Below, piece after piece: positions 43,497 through 54,593 of a stretch of 64,000 bases of DNA. Below the pieces are notes generated by a model. The model ran no database searches. It was not told the origin of the DNA and worked only from the letters and a program-made list of their open reading frames with translations. The translations under genes were made by a program, and so were the position numbers. This DNA is from Albidovulum sp. Lineage in GTDB: Bacteria > Pseudomonadota > Alphaproteobacteria > Rhodobacterales > Rhodobacteraceae. Each line of letters begins with the position of its first letter. Within the stretch, counting starts at the first letter, position 1. The stretch is from assembly GCA_030837785.1 (NCBI GenBank), contig JAUQYA010000019.1, positions 1-64,000 of the forward strand, read 5' to 3'.

Positions 43497-44792
43497 TCAG
43501 ACCAGTTGCCCCTCGGGCGTCAGCCGGCTCTTGCCGCCAAGCCAGGGCGCGAGCGCCTGCGGCAGCACGACGCCGCCGTCCGCGGTCTGGCCGTTCTCCA
43601 GCACCGCGATGAGGCAGCGCCCCACCGCGAGGCCCGAGCCGTTGAGCGTATGGACGAACTCAGGCCTGGCCGCGCCTGCCGGCCGGTGGCGCGCATTCAT
43701 CCGCCGCGCCTGGAAATCGCCGCAGACCGAGACCGAGGAGATTTCGCGGTAGCGGTTCTGGCCGGGCAGCCAGACTTCCAGGTCGTGCGTCTTCCGCGCG
43801 CCGAAACCCATGTCGCCGGTGCAAAGGACGATGGTGCGGTAGGCAAGGCCCAGCCGCTCCAGCACCGTCTCGGCGCAGCGCGTCATGCGCGCGTGTTCGT
43901 CAAGCGAGGCCTCCGGCGCGGTGATCGACACCATCTCGACCTTCTCGAACTGGTGCTGGCGGAGCATCCCGGCGGTGTCCTTGCCGGCGCTGCCGGCCTC
44001 CGACCGGAAGCACTGGGTATGGGCGGTCATCCGGATCGGCAGCGCCGACTCGTCGAGGATCTCGCCCGCGACGGTGTTGGTCAGCGTGACCTCGGAGGTC
44101 GGGATCAGCCACCAGCCGTTGGTCGTCTGATAGCTGTCCTCGGCGAATTTCGGCAACTGGTTGGTGCCCACCATCGCCTCGTCCTTGACCAGGACGGGCG
44201 TCCAGGTCTCGGTCAGCCCGTGTTCGGCCACGTGCAGGTCGAGCATGAACTGGGCCAGCGCGCGATGGATGCGCGCCACCGCGCCGCGCAAGACGACGAA
44301 GCGCGCGCCCGAAAGCTTCGCGGCCGTCGCGAAATCCATCCCCGGCTTCACGCCGGCGATCTCGTAGTGTTCCAGCGGCCCGAAGCCGAAGGCCTTCGGC
44401 TCCCCCCAGCGGCGGATCTCGACGTTGTCCTCCTCGCCGGCGCCATCGGGCACGTCGTCGAGCGGCAGGTTGGGGATCGACAGCAGCAGGTCGCGCAGCC
44501 TGCCATCCTCGACCGCCGCCTCGTCGGTGAGCCGCGCCACCTCGGCCTTCTTCTCGGCCACCAGCGCGCGGAGCCGTTCGAATTCCGCCTCCTCGCCCCT
44601 GGCCCTGGCTGCCCCCGCCTCCTTCGAGGCGGCGTTCTGGGCGGCCTGGGCGGTTTCGGCGGCAAGGATACGGGCGCGCCGCCTCTCGTCGATGGCGAGG
44701 ATTTCCGCCGACATCGGCGCCACGCCGGGCCGGCGGGTGAGCCGGGTATCGAAGGCGGCGGGGTTGTCGCGGATGGCGCGGATGTCGTGCAT
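43497..44792 (-). CDS. serS: Serine-tRNA ligase
   Basis: A 431-residue class II synthetase. The N-terminal coiled-coil arm is recognisable by its heptad-like charged helices (ARARGEEAEFERLRALVAEK). Motif 2 (FRSEAGSAGKDTAGMLR then QHQFEKVEM) and motif 3 (LNGSGLAVGRCLIAVLEN) are both present. It charges tRNA-Ser and also tRNA-Sec where that exists. The ATG gives MHDIRAIRDNPAAFD, the normal SerRS start; longer upstream frames are shadows of yajC-secDF. Confidence 0.95.
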   Translation of the reverse strand: MHDIRAIRDNPAAFDTRLTRRPGVAPMSAEILAIDERRRARILAAETAQAAQNAASKEAGAARARGEEAEFERLRALVAEKKAEVARLTDEAAVEDGRLRDLLLSIPNLPLDDVPDGAGEEDNVEIRRWGEPKAFGFGPLEHYEIAGVKPGMDFATAAKLSGARFVVLRGAVARIHRALAQFMLDLHVAEHGLTETWTPVLVKDEAMVGTNQLPKFAEDSYQTTNGWWLIPTSEVTLTNTVAGEILDESALPIRMTAHTQCFRSEAGSAGKDTAGMLRQHQFEKVEMVSITAPEASLDEHARMTRCAETVLERLGLAYRTIVLCTGDMGFGARKTHDLEVWLPGQNRYREISSVSVCGDFQARRMNARHRPAGAARPEFVHTLNGSGLAVGRCLIAVLENGQTADGGVVLPQALAPWLGGKSRLTPEGQLV

Positions 44793-44954
44793 GTCTGACC
44801 TCTGAGGCTCGTCCGGCGGCGTTATGCCCGATCGCCGGGCGAAAGGGAACGGCCCGCGTCGCCCGCGCCCGCCTTGCAAACAGGCCCCGCCGCCTATAGG
44901 TTCCGGCGCGACCGAAAGGGCGGACCAGCGCCCCCCATCCAGAAGGACGCATTC

Positions 44955-45293
44955 ATGCTCATCACTCCCGCCTATGCCCAGGCCGCGGGCGGCGCCGGCG
45001 GCGCCGGCGCCCTGGTCCAGTTCCTGCCGCTGATCCTGATCTTCCTGATCATGTATTTCCTGATGATCCGGCCGCAGCAGAAGAAGATGAAAGAGCACAG
45101 GGCGATGGTCGAGGCGCTCAGGCGGGGCGACCAGGTCGTCACCCAGGGCGGCATCATCGGCAAGGTGACGCGGGTCAAGGAAGGCGAGAGCGAGATCGAG
45201 GTGGAGATCGCCGACGGCGTGAAGGTGCGCATCGTGCGCTCCACCATCACCCAGGTCCTGTCCAGGACGGAACCCGCCGCAACCGCGGGCTGA
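44955..45293 (+). CDS. yajC: Preprotein translocase subunit YajC
   Basis: A 112-residue single-helix protein. The sequence begins MLITPAYAQAAGG, has the helix LVQFLPLILIFLIMYFLMIRPQQKKMKEH (split here for reading: helix about 25-43, then RPQQKK), and a cytoplasmic RRGDQVVTQGGIIGKVTRV domain. YajC joins SecDF to the Sec translocon. It heads the yajC-secD-secF unit. The ATG at 44955 gives the usual length. Confidence 0.93.
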   Translation: MLITPAYAQAAGGAGGAGALVQFLPLILIFLIMYFLMIRPQQKKMKEHRAMVEALRRGDQVVTQGGIIGKVTRVKEGESEIEVEIADGVKVRIVRSTITQVLSRTEPAATAG

Positions 45294-45323
45294 GCCCGGC
45301 CCCCCACCGCCCGAGAGCCGAGA

Positions 45324-46988
45324 ATGCTGCACATCACCCTCTGGAAACGGATCCTCATCTGGGGGCTCTGCGCCCTCGGGCTGCTGACCGCGCTGCCGAA
45401 CCTCTTCTACAACCGCGTCGAGAAGCACAACGATGCGATCGTGGCGGCCGAGCGCGCCGGTTTCGAGACCCCCGAACAGGCCGCCGACCGGGCGCTCTGG
45501 CCCGGCTGGATGCCTTCGGGCATCGTCAACCTCGGGCTCGACCTCAGGGGCGGCGCGCATCTTCTGGCCGAGGTGCAGGTGGCAGATGTCTACAAGGCGC
45601 GGATGGACGCGCTCTGGCCCGAGATGCGCCGCGCGCTCTCGGAGGCGCGGGGCGAGATCGGCGGCATCCGCCGGGCGCCCTCCGACCCGGCCGAACTGCG
45701 CATCCAGATCGAGAAGCCCGAGGCGATGGCAAAGGCCGTCGAGATCGCGGGCGGGCTCGCCACCAACGTGGTCAGCCTGACCGGCGTCGGCCAGAAGGAC
45801 CTGGCGATCACCGCCGAGGGCAACACGCTGGTGGTGCGGCTTTCCGACGCCGAAAGGGCCGCGACCGACGACCGCACGATGCAGCAGAGCCTCGAGATCA
45901 TCCGCCGCCGGGTCGACGAGGTCGGCACCCGCGAACCGACGATCCTGCGGCAGGGAAGCGACCGCATCCTGATCCAGGTGCCCGGCATCGGCTCGGCCGA
46001 GGAGTTGAAGTCGCTGATCGGCACCACCGCCCAGCTTACCTTCCAGCCCGTCGTCGGCCGCGGCACCGATCCCAACGCGATCGCCAGGGCGGGGCAGGAA
46101 ATCCTGCCCTCGCTCGACGAGAAGGGCATCTACTACACGCTTGAGGACATGCCCGTGGTCACCGGCGAGGAGTTGACCGACGCGCGGCCCGACTTCGACC
46201 AGAACGGACGGCCTGCGGTCTCGTTCCGCTTCAACCCCACGGGTGCGCGCAAGTTCGGCGACTACACTGCCGCGAACGTCGGCCAGCTTTTCGCCATCGT
46301 CCTTGACAACGAGGTGATCTCGGCGCCGCGGATCAACCAGCACATCCCCGGCGGCTCGGGCATCATCACCGGCAATTTCACCGTCGAAAGCTCGACCCAG
46401 CTTGCCGTCCTCCTGCGCGCGGGCGCCCTGCCGGCGAAGATGAACTTCCTCGAGGAACGCACCATCGGCCCGGAACTGGGGCAGGATTCGATCGACGCCG
46501 GCCGGCTGTCGTCGATCATCGCCAGCGTCGCCGTCGTGGCCTACATGGTGGCGAGCTACGGGCTCTTCGGCGTCTTCGCCTCGATCGCGGTGATGGTCAA
46601 CGTCGTGCTGATCCTCGCGGTGATGTCGATGATGGGAGCGACGCTGACGCTTCCCGGCATCGCCGGCATCGTGCTGACGGTGGGCACCGCGGTCGACGCC
46701 AACGTGATCATCTACGAACGCATCCGCGAGGAACTGCGCGCCGGCAAGCGCGTGGTCAAGGCCATCGACGACGGCTTCAGCGAGGCGATGAGCGCGATCA
46801 TCGACGCCAACGTCACCACCTTCATCGCCGCCGCGGTGATGTTCTTTCTCGGCTCCGGCCCGGTGAAGGGCTTCGCGGTGACGCTGACCATCGGCCTCGT
46901 CACCTCGGTCTTCACCGCGATCTTCCTCACCCGGATGTTGATCGTGCTGTGGGTCGAATGGCGCAAACCCAAGCAACTGATTCTGTAA
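45324..46988 (+). CDS. secD: Protein translocase subunit SecD
   Basis: A 554-residue RND-type translocase subunit. A first helix (LIWGLCALGLLTALPNLF) is followed by the periplasmic head with GLDLRGGAHLLAEV (conserved D1 motif). Five further helices follow, including the GTAVDANVIIYERIREELR motif of D4. SecD uses the proton gradient to pull exported proteins through SecYEG. It follows yajC by 30 nt and is followed by secF after 12 nt. Confidence 0.95.
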   Translation: MLHITLWKRILIWGLCALGLLTALPNLFYNRVEKHNDAIVAAERAGFETPEQAADRALWPGWMPSGIVNLGLDLRGGAHLLAEVQVADVYKARMDALWPEMRRALSEARGEIGGIRRAPSDPAELRIQIEKPEAMAKAVEIAGGLATNVVSLTGVGQKDLAITAEGNTLVVRLSDAERAATDDRTMQQSLEIIRRRVDEVGTREPTILRQGSDRILIQVPGIGSAEELKSLIGTTAQLTFQPVVGRGTDPNAIARAGQEILPSLDEKGIYYTLEDMPVVTGEELTDARPDFDQNGRPAVSFRFNPTGARKFGDYTAANVGQLFAIVLDNEVISAPRINQHIPGGSGIITGNFTVESSTQLAVLLRAGALPAKMNFLEERTIGPELGQDSIDAGRLSSIIASVAVVAYMVASYGLFGVFASIAVMVNVVLILAVMSMMGATLTLPGIAGIVLTVGTAVDANVIIYERIREELRAGKRVVKAIDDGFSEAMSAIIDANVTTFIAAAVMFFLGSGPVKGFAVTLTIGLVTSVFTAIFLTRMLIVLWVEWRKPKQLIL

Positions 46989-47000
46989 GGGAGCAGGGCA

Positions 47001-47978
47001 ATGGCATTCCGTCTGAAACTGGTTCCCGACCACACCACGATCGACTTCTTCCGCTGGCAATGGCTGACCTTCGGCATCTCGGCCCTGGCGATGGTCGCCT
47101 CGGTGCTTCTGGTGCTGATCATGGGGCTGAACTTCGGCATCGACTTCAAGGGCGGCACCTCGATCCGCACCGAAAGCCCCAACGCCTTCGACGTCGGCAC
47201 CTACCGCCAGGCGCTGACCGCGCTCGACCTCGGCGATGTCTCGATCACCGAGGTCTTCGACCCCGGGTTCGCCGCCGACCGGCACGTCGCCATGATCCGC
47301 ATCGGCACCACCGACGCGACCGGTTCGGTCACGCCCGAGGAACTGACCCGGATCGAGACGGCGCTGAAGGCGGCCGACCCGCAGGTGACCTTCGCCTCCG
47401 TCGAATCGGTCGGCCCCAAGGTCTCGGGCGAGCTGATCAAGACCGCCTTCTACGCGGTGGGGGCCGCGACCTTCGGCATCATGGTCTACATCTGGCTGCG
47501 GTTCGAATGGCAGTTCGCGCTCGGGGCGGTGATCTCTCTCATCCACGACGTGCTGCTGACCGTCGGCATCTTCTCGCTCTTCCAGCTCAAGTTCGACCTG
47601 ACCACGATCGCGGCGCTGCTGACGACGCTCGGCTATTCGGTGAACGACACCGTCGTCGTGTTCGACCGGCTGCGCGAGAACCTGATCAAGTTCAAGGCGA
47701 TGCCGCTGATCGACGTGATGAACCTGACGGTGAACGAGACGCTGTCGCGCACCATCATGACCGCGGTGACCACGGCGCTGGCGCTCGGCGCGATGCTGAT
47801 CTTCGGCGGCGACGTGATCCGCGGCTTCGTCTTCGCCATGCTCTGGGGCGTCTTCGTCGGCTGCTATTCCACCGTCTATGTCGCCAAGAACATCGTGCTC
47901 TGGCTCGGCGTGAAGCGCGACTGGGGCAAGAAGGAGGACGACGGCCCCGCCGGCACCAAGTTCGCGGACGTCAAGTAG
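47001..47978 (+). CDS. secF: Protein translocase subunit SecF
   Basis: A 325-residue partner of SecD. It has the NFGIDFKGGTSI motif after the first helix, a short periplasmic domain, and five more helices. The D4-type motif GYSVNDTVVVFDRLREN is visible near residues 212-228. It forms the SecDF complex. A GGGAGCAGGG site precedes the ATG. It is followed after 8 nt by the Mth938-like gene, so one operon is likely. Confidence 0.95.
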   Translation: MAFRLKLVPDHTTIDFFRWQWLTFGISALAMVASVLLVLIMGLNFGIDFKGGTSIRTESPNAFDVGTYRQALTALDLGDVSITEVFDPGFAADRHVAMIRIGTTDATGSVTPEELTRIETALKAADPQVTFASVESVGPKVSGELIKTAFYAVGAATFGIMVYIWLRFEWQFALGAVISLIHDVLLTVGIFSLFQLKFDLTTIAALLTTLGYSVNDTVVVFDRLRENLIKFKAMPLIDVMNLTVNETLSRTIMTAVTTALALGAMLIFGGDVIRGFVFAMLWGVFVGCYSTVYVAKNIVLWLGVKRDWGKKEDDGPAGTKFADVK

Positions 47979-47986
47979 GCGCCCCG

Positions 47987-48346
47987 ATGATCCGGCTGAC
48001 CGAGATCGCCTTCGGCCAGGCCCGTCCGATCGACGGCTACGGGCCGGGCTTCTTCCGCGTCGGCGGCGAGGTGCTGCACGGCGCGGTCCTTGTCACCGCC
48101 GCAGGCGCGCAGACATGGCAGGGTTACGAGGACGCGGCACCGGTCCTGGCGCTCGAAGGCCGCGTCGATGTGCTTCTCCTCGGCACCGGCGCGGCCATCG
48201 CCCACCCGCCGGCCGCGTTCCGCGCCGCGGTCGAGGCGCGGGGGATCGGCCTCGAGCCGATGGCGAGCGCCGCGGCTGCACGCACCTACAACGTGCTCCT
48301 GTCGGAGGGGCGGCGGGTCGCTGCGGCGCTCCTGCCGGTGGAGTAG
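47987..48346 (+). CDS. Mth938-like domain protein (DUF498/NDUFAF3-like)
   Basis: A 119-residue protein of the Mth938 fold. It has IDGYGPGFFRVGGEVLHGAVLV near 15-36, LLLGTGAAIAHPP and the MASAAAARTYNVLLSEGRRVAAAL end. Human NDUFAF3 of this fold helps build respiratory complex I; the bacterial role is unsettled. The placement directly behind secF and ahead of the ccm genes is conserved in Rhodobacteraceae as far as I know. Confidence 0.82.
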   Translation: MIRLTEIAFGQARPIDGYGPGFFRVGGEVLHGAVLVTAAGAQTWQGYEDAAPVLALEGRVDVLLLGTGAAIAHPPAAFRAAVEARGIGLEPMASAAAARTYNVLLSEGRRVAAALLPVE

Positions 48347-48386
48347 CGGCCTTGCCCCGCCCCGCTCTCAGGTCGGACCCGTGACC

Positions 48387-49025
48387 ATGCTGCTCACCGT
48401 CGAGAACCTTGCCGTCGCCCGCGGCGGGATCGCGCTTCTCGAGGGGGTGGCGCTCACGCTTGCTGCGGGGCAGGCGCTGATCCTGCGCGGGCCGAACGGC
48501 ATCGGCAAGACCACGCTGCTGCGCTGCGTGGCGGGGCTCCAGCCCGCCGCCGCGGGCCGGGTCGTGCTGCCGCCCGAGGGCGCGGCCTACGCCGGCCATG
48601 CCGACGGGCTGAAGGCGACGCTGAGCGTGGCCGAGAATCTCGCGTTCTGGGCCCGCATCTACGGACAGGGCGACATCGCCTCCGCGATGGCGGCGATGGA
48701 CCTCGCGGCGCTGGCCGACCGGCCGGCGCAAAACCTCTCGGCCGGGCAGAAGCGCCGCCTCGGGCTCGCCCGCCTTCTCGTCACCGGGCGCAGGCTCTGG
48801 CTTCTCGACGAACCCACCGTCTCGCTCGACGCCGCCTCGGTCGGGCTCTTCGCCGCCGCCGTCCGCGCCCATCTCGGCCGCGGCGGCGCGGCGCTGATGG
48901 CCACCCATATCGACCTCGGCCTCGCCGAGGCCGCCACGCTCGACCTCGCGCCCTGCCGCGCGAAGCCGCCGGCACCGGGGCAGGGCGGCGGGTTCGATGC
49001 GCCCTTCGAAGGGGCCTTCGCATGA
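48387..49025 (+). CDS. ccmA: Haem exporter ATP-binding protein CcmA
   Basis: A 212-residue ABC ATPase. Walker A is GPNGIGKTT near 33-41, the signature is LSAGQKRRLGLARLL, and Walker B is LWLLDEPTVSLD. It is the short form typical of CcmA. With CcmB, CcmC and CcmD it releases holo-CcmE during cytochrome c maturation. An in-frame GTG six bases upstream (48381) is an alternative start. It is followed by a dispersed element and then ccmB. Confidence 0.9.
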   Translation: MLLTVENLAVARGGIALLEGVALTLAAGQALILRGPNGIGKTTLLRCVAGLQPAAAGRVVLPPEGAAYAGHADGLKATLSVAENLAFWARIYGQGDIASAMAAMDLAALADRPAQNLSAGQKRRLGLARLLVTGRRLWLLDEPTVSLDAASVGLFAAAVRAHLGRGGAALMATHIDLGLAEAATLDLAPCRAKPPAPGQGGGFDAPFEGAFA

Positions 49026-49030
49026 CCTTC

Positions 49031-49077
49031 GGCATCTTCGTTGCGACACTACCCCGGGGTCCGGGGCAGCGCCCCGG
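49031..49077 (+). repeat. Dispersed post-stop intergenic element with hairpin, copy 6
   Basis: It begins 6 nt after the ccmA stop: GGCATCTTCGTTGCGACACT then ACCCCGGGG. It ends with a perfect 7-bp hairpin, CCGGGGC (49061-49067) with GCCCCGG (49071-49077) and a 3-nt loop. It lies inside the ccmA-ccmB interval, both genes pointing the same way, so it cannot act as a full terminator unless ccmB has its own promoter. Confidence 0.7.
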
Positions 49078-49104
49078 GGCTTCCGGCCCGAGGAACGCCC
49101 CGCC

Positions 49105-49761
49105 ATGCTAGCGCTCCTCCTCCGCGACCTCAGGCTCGCCACCCGCGCCGGCGGCGGTTTCGGCCTCAGCCTCGCCTTCTTCCTCATCGTCACCGTGCTC
49201 GTCCCCTTCGGCGTCGGGCCCGAGGGCGCCACGCTCGGCCGGATCGCGCCGGGCATCCTCTGGGTCGGCGCGCTTCTCGCCTGCCTCCTCTCGCTCGACC
49301 GCATCTTCGCGCTCGACCGCGACGACGGCTCGCTCGACCTCCTCGCTACCGCGCCGATCCCGCTCGAAGGCGTCGTCGCGGTGAAGGCCGCGGCGCACTG
49401 GCTGACCACCGGCCTGCCGCTGACCGCCGCGGCGCCGGTCCTCGGCGTGCTTCTCAACCTGCCGGGGCCGGGCTATTCCTGGCTCACGCTCTCGCTCCTT
49501 CTCGGCACGCCCGCGCTGTCGATGATCGGCAGCTTCGGCGCGGCGCTGACGGTGGGGCTGAAGCGGGGCGGGCTTCTCCTGTCGCTCCTCGTCCTGCCGC
49601 TCTACATCCCGACGCTGATCTTCGGCGCCGAGGCGGTGCGGCGCGGGGCCGAGGGGCTTTCTGCCGCGACGCCGCTTCTCATGCTGGCCGGCATCACCGC
49701 CGGGGCGACGGCGATCCTGCCCTTCGCCGCGGCTGCGGCAATCCGCGTCAATCTGCGCTAG
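49105..49761 (+). CDS. ccmB: Haem exporter permease CcmB
   Basis: A 218-residue membrane protein with six hydrophobic segments. It carries the CcmB-type ATAPIPLEGVVAVKAAAHW segment near 82-100 and LPLYIPTLIFGAEAV near 179-193. It is the permease partner of CcmA. The ATG at 49105 lies behind AGGAACG. It is separated from ccmA by 79 nt containing the dispersed element. Confidence 0.9.
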   Translation: MLALLLRDLRLATRAGGGFGLSLAFFLIVTVLVPFGVGPEGATLGRIAPGILWVGALLACLLSLDRIFALDRDDGSLDLLATAPIPLEGVVAVKAAAHWLTTGLPLTAAAPVLGVLLNLPGPGYSWLTLSLLLGTPALSMIGSFGAALTVGLKRGGLLLSLLVLPLYIPTLIFGAEAVRRGAEGLSAATPLLMLAGITAGATAILPFAAAAAIRVNLR

Positions 49762-49817
49762 GCCGCCCCGTGCTAAGACACTTGAGCGCGCATGTCCGAG
49801 GGAATAGCTAGGCCGCC

Positions 49818-50546
49818 ATGTCGATCTGGGAATATGCAAACCCCAAGAAGTTCATGCAGACCTCGTCCTGGGCCCTGCCCTGGGTCACGGGGCTGGCGGT
49901 CGTCACGCTTCTCACCGGCCTCGTCTGGGGGTTCTTCTTCACCCCCGACGACTTCCGCCAAGGCTCCACGGTCAAGATCATCTATATCCACGTTCCCTCG
50001 GCGATGATGGCGATCAACGCCTGGGCGATGATGCTGGTCACCTCGCTGATCTGGCTCATCCGCCGCCACCATGTCTCGGTCCTTGCCGCCAAGGCGGCGG
50101 CACCGATCGGCATGACGATGACGCTGATCGCGCTCTTCACCGGGGCGATCTGGGGCCAGCCGATGTGGGGCACCTGGTGGGCCTGGGACCCCCGGCTCAC
50201 CTCTTTCCTGATCCTCTTCCTCTTCTACCTCGGCTACATCGCGCTCTGGGAGGCGGTGGAGGACCCCGACACCGCCGCCGACCTGACCTCGGTCCTCTGC
50301 CTCGTCGGCTCGGTCTTCGCGCTCCTTAGCCGCTACGCGGTGCTGTTCTGGAACCAGGGCCTTCACCAGGGCGCCTCGCTCTCGCTCGATGCCGAGGAAC
50401 ATGTGGCCGATGTCTTCGCCTGGCCCCTGTGGCTGACGATGGCGGGCTTCGTGCTTCTCTTCGTGACGCTCGTTCTGCTGAGGACGCGAACGGAAATCCG
50501 TTCGCGACGGCTCCGGGCACTCGAGGCGCGGGAAAGGCTTGCCTGA
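49818..50546 (+). CDS. ccmC: Haem exporter protein CcmC
   Basis: A 242-residue membrane protein with six helices. The tryptophan-rich haem-handling loop is WGQPMWGTWWAWDPRLTS near 112-129, and conserved histidines lie in YIHVPSAMM and NQGLHQGASLS. It attaches haem to CcmE. The stop overlaps the ccmD start (TGATG). Confidence 0.93.
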   Translation: MSIWEYANPKKFMQTSSWALPWVTGLAVVTLLTGLVWGFFFTPDDFRQGSTVKIIYIHVPSAMMAINAWAMMLVTSLIWLIRRHHVSVLAAKAAAPIGMTMTLIALFTGAIWGQPMWGTWWAWDPRLTSFLILFLFYLGYIALWEAVEDPDTAADLTSVLCLVGSVFALLSRYAVLFWNQGLHQGASLSLDAEEHVADVFAWPLWLTMAGFVLLFVTLVLLRTRTEIRSRRLRALEARERLA

Positions 50547-50701
50547 TGGTCGACCTCGGCAAATATGCGGGCACCGTGCTCGGCGCCTACGGGGTGACGA
50601 TCGTGCTTCTTCTCGGGCTGGTCTGGGTGACCTTGCGCAAGGGTGCGCGGATGCGGCGGCGGCTGGAGGAGCAGGAACGGCGGATGGGACGGCATGGCTA
50701 G
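50546..50701 (+). CDS. ccmD: Haem exporter protein CcmD
   Basis: A 51-residue single-helix protein: helix GTVLGAYGVTIVLLLGLVWVTL (about 9-30, read in two parts), then a basic cytoplasmic tail ending RRLEEQERRMG. Length and charge pattern are normal for CcmD, which helps release holo-CcmE. It overlaps ccmC and ccmG by a few bases. Confidence 0.88.
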   Translation: MVDLGKYAGTVLGAYGVTIVLLLGLVWVTLRKGARMRRRLEEQERRMGRHG

Positions 50702-51233
50702 GCTCTCGCCGCTGATGATCCTGCCGCCGGCGATCTTCGCCGGCCTCGCCGCGATGTTCATCTGGGGGATGAACCGCGAGGACCCGAACGCGCTGCCCTC
50801 GGCCTTTCAGGGCAGGCAAGCGCCGGCCGTGGCGCTGGCGCCGCTCGGCGACCATCCGGTCTTCGCCGATGCCGACCTGCGGGACGGCAAGGTCAAGCTG
50901 GTGAACTTCTGGGCCAGCTGGTGCGCCCCCTGCCGGGCCGAGCATCCGAACCTCGACCGGCTGAAGGCCGAAGGCGTGACCATCCTCGGCGTCAACTACA
51001 AGGACAAGCCCGACAAGGCGCTGGGCTTCCTCGCCGAGCTTGGCAATCCCTACGCGAAGATCGGCGCCGACGAGAGCGGCCGCATGGGCATCGACTGGGG
51101 TCTTTACGGTGTGCCCGAGACCTTTGTCATCGACGGGGCGGGCAAGGTCGTGCTGCGCTTCCCCGGCCCGATCACCGCGCAGATCCTGGAAACCGAGATC
51201 CGGCCGGCGATGGAACGGGCCGCCGCGGAATAG
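50694..51233 (+). CDS. ccmG: Thiol:disulfide interchange protein CcmG (DsbE)
   Basis: A 179-residue membrane-anchored thioredoxin-like protein. An N-terminal helix (LMILPPAIFAGLAAMFIWGM) is followed by the periplasmic domain with the WCAPC active site (VNFWASWCAPCRAEHPN) and a YGVPETFVIDG cis-proline loop. It reduces apocytochrome c before haem attachment. It ends the ccm unit. CcmE, CcmF and CcmH are not in the window. Confidence 0.92.
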   Translation: MARLSPLMILPPAIFAGLAAMFIWGMNREDPNALPSAFQGRQAPAVALAPLGDHPVFADADLRDGKVKLVNFWASWCAPCRAEHPNLDRLKAEGVTILGVNYKDKPDKALGFLAELGNPYAKIGADESGRMGIDWGLYGVPETFVIDGAGKVVLRFPGPITAQILETEIRPAMERAAAE

Positions 51234-51625
51234 CTGCTTAAGCCCGCGGCGGCCCCGCCGTCAACGCCATTGCGAAGCGACGATCAGGATCAGCAGCGCC
51301 GCCGCCTCGAGAAGCGGCATGCTCGGCGTGAAATGGAATTTCCCTAGCCCTGATCTCATGCCTCCGTAATAGCCCGGAGGGCCCCGCCGGGAAACCCGGC
51401 AGATCGCGTCTTTCACAAAACCCCCATGAAATATGGTTGTTTTTGAATGCCTTGTTCCGGCCGCATTCGCACACTTCGCGACAAGCATGGAGAAGCGCAG
51501 GGATCATTTCCTGCCGCCGATCAATCGGCCGGGCAGGGCGGGGAATCACCTGGCCGGCATCCGGCAAGGGAACGCCCCGCCCGGGCGGAGCCGGACGGGG
51601 CGCTGGATGCCGTTGAAGGGCGGGC
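51234..51625. other. Intergenic region between ccmG and acnA, no supported gene
   Basis: Both neighbours end here. A short reverse-strand frame (51261-51359, 32 codons, ending LLEAAALLILIVASQWR) has one hydrophobic stretch but no well-spaced ribosome site, so it is not called. An AT-rich patch (CACAAAACCCCCATGAAATA, about 51415) stands out from the background and might be a promoter. A hairpin near 51573-51602 probably serves acnA. Confidence 0.4.
51573..51602 (-). terminator. Hairpin downstream of acnA
   Basis: CGCCCCG (51573-51579) pairs with CGGGGCG (51596-51602) around a 16-nt GC-rich loop, about 24 nt past the acnA stop on the reverse strand. TTCCCTT follows rather than a clean U-run. 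Moderate support only. Confidence 0.4.
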
Positions 51626-54379
<2,754 letters not shown>

Positions 54380-54471
54380 GGGAATCTCCCTTCGGGGTGG
54401 GCTGGCTCGGTGGTCGGTTCGCACGCCTAATGCCGCAAGGCCAGCGGGCATTCAAGGATGTTGACGGCATT

Positions 54472-54500
54472 TGTATACCATTGTGCACAGTTTCTCGCAA
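54472..54500 (-). promoter_or_regulatory. Probable acnA promoter
   Basis: On the reverse strand TTGCGA (54500-54495) and TATACA (54477-54472) are separated by exactly 17 nt. The spacer holds the palindrome TGTGCACA (54482-54489). This is the best sigma-70-like site seen in the window. It gives an acnA leader of roughly 85 nt. Confidence 0.5.
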
Positions 54501-54593
54501 GAGGCCGGGCGTCTCACACCGCCGTCGCAATTCCTTGATTGGCGAACCCCGCCCGCTTGGACTAGGAAGGACAGAAAGGGGATCGTGCCGAAC

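Noticed and set aside
44793..47546. Long N-terminal extension of serS on the reverse strand
   Set aside because: The extension runs antisense through yajC, secD and secF. A normal SerRS start occurs at 44792.
51261..51359. A 32-codon reverse frame with one hydrophobic stretch
   Set aside because: The ribosome-site spacing is too short and no homologue is recognised. It is noted only in the intergenic entry.
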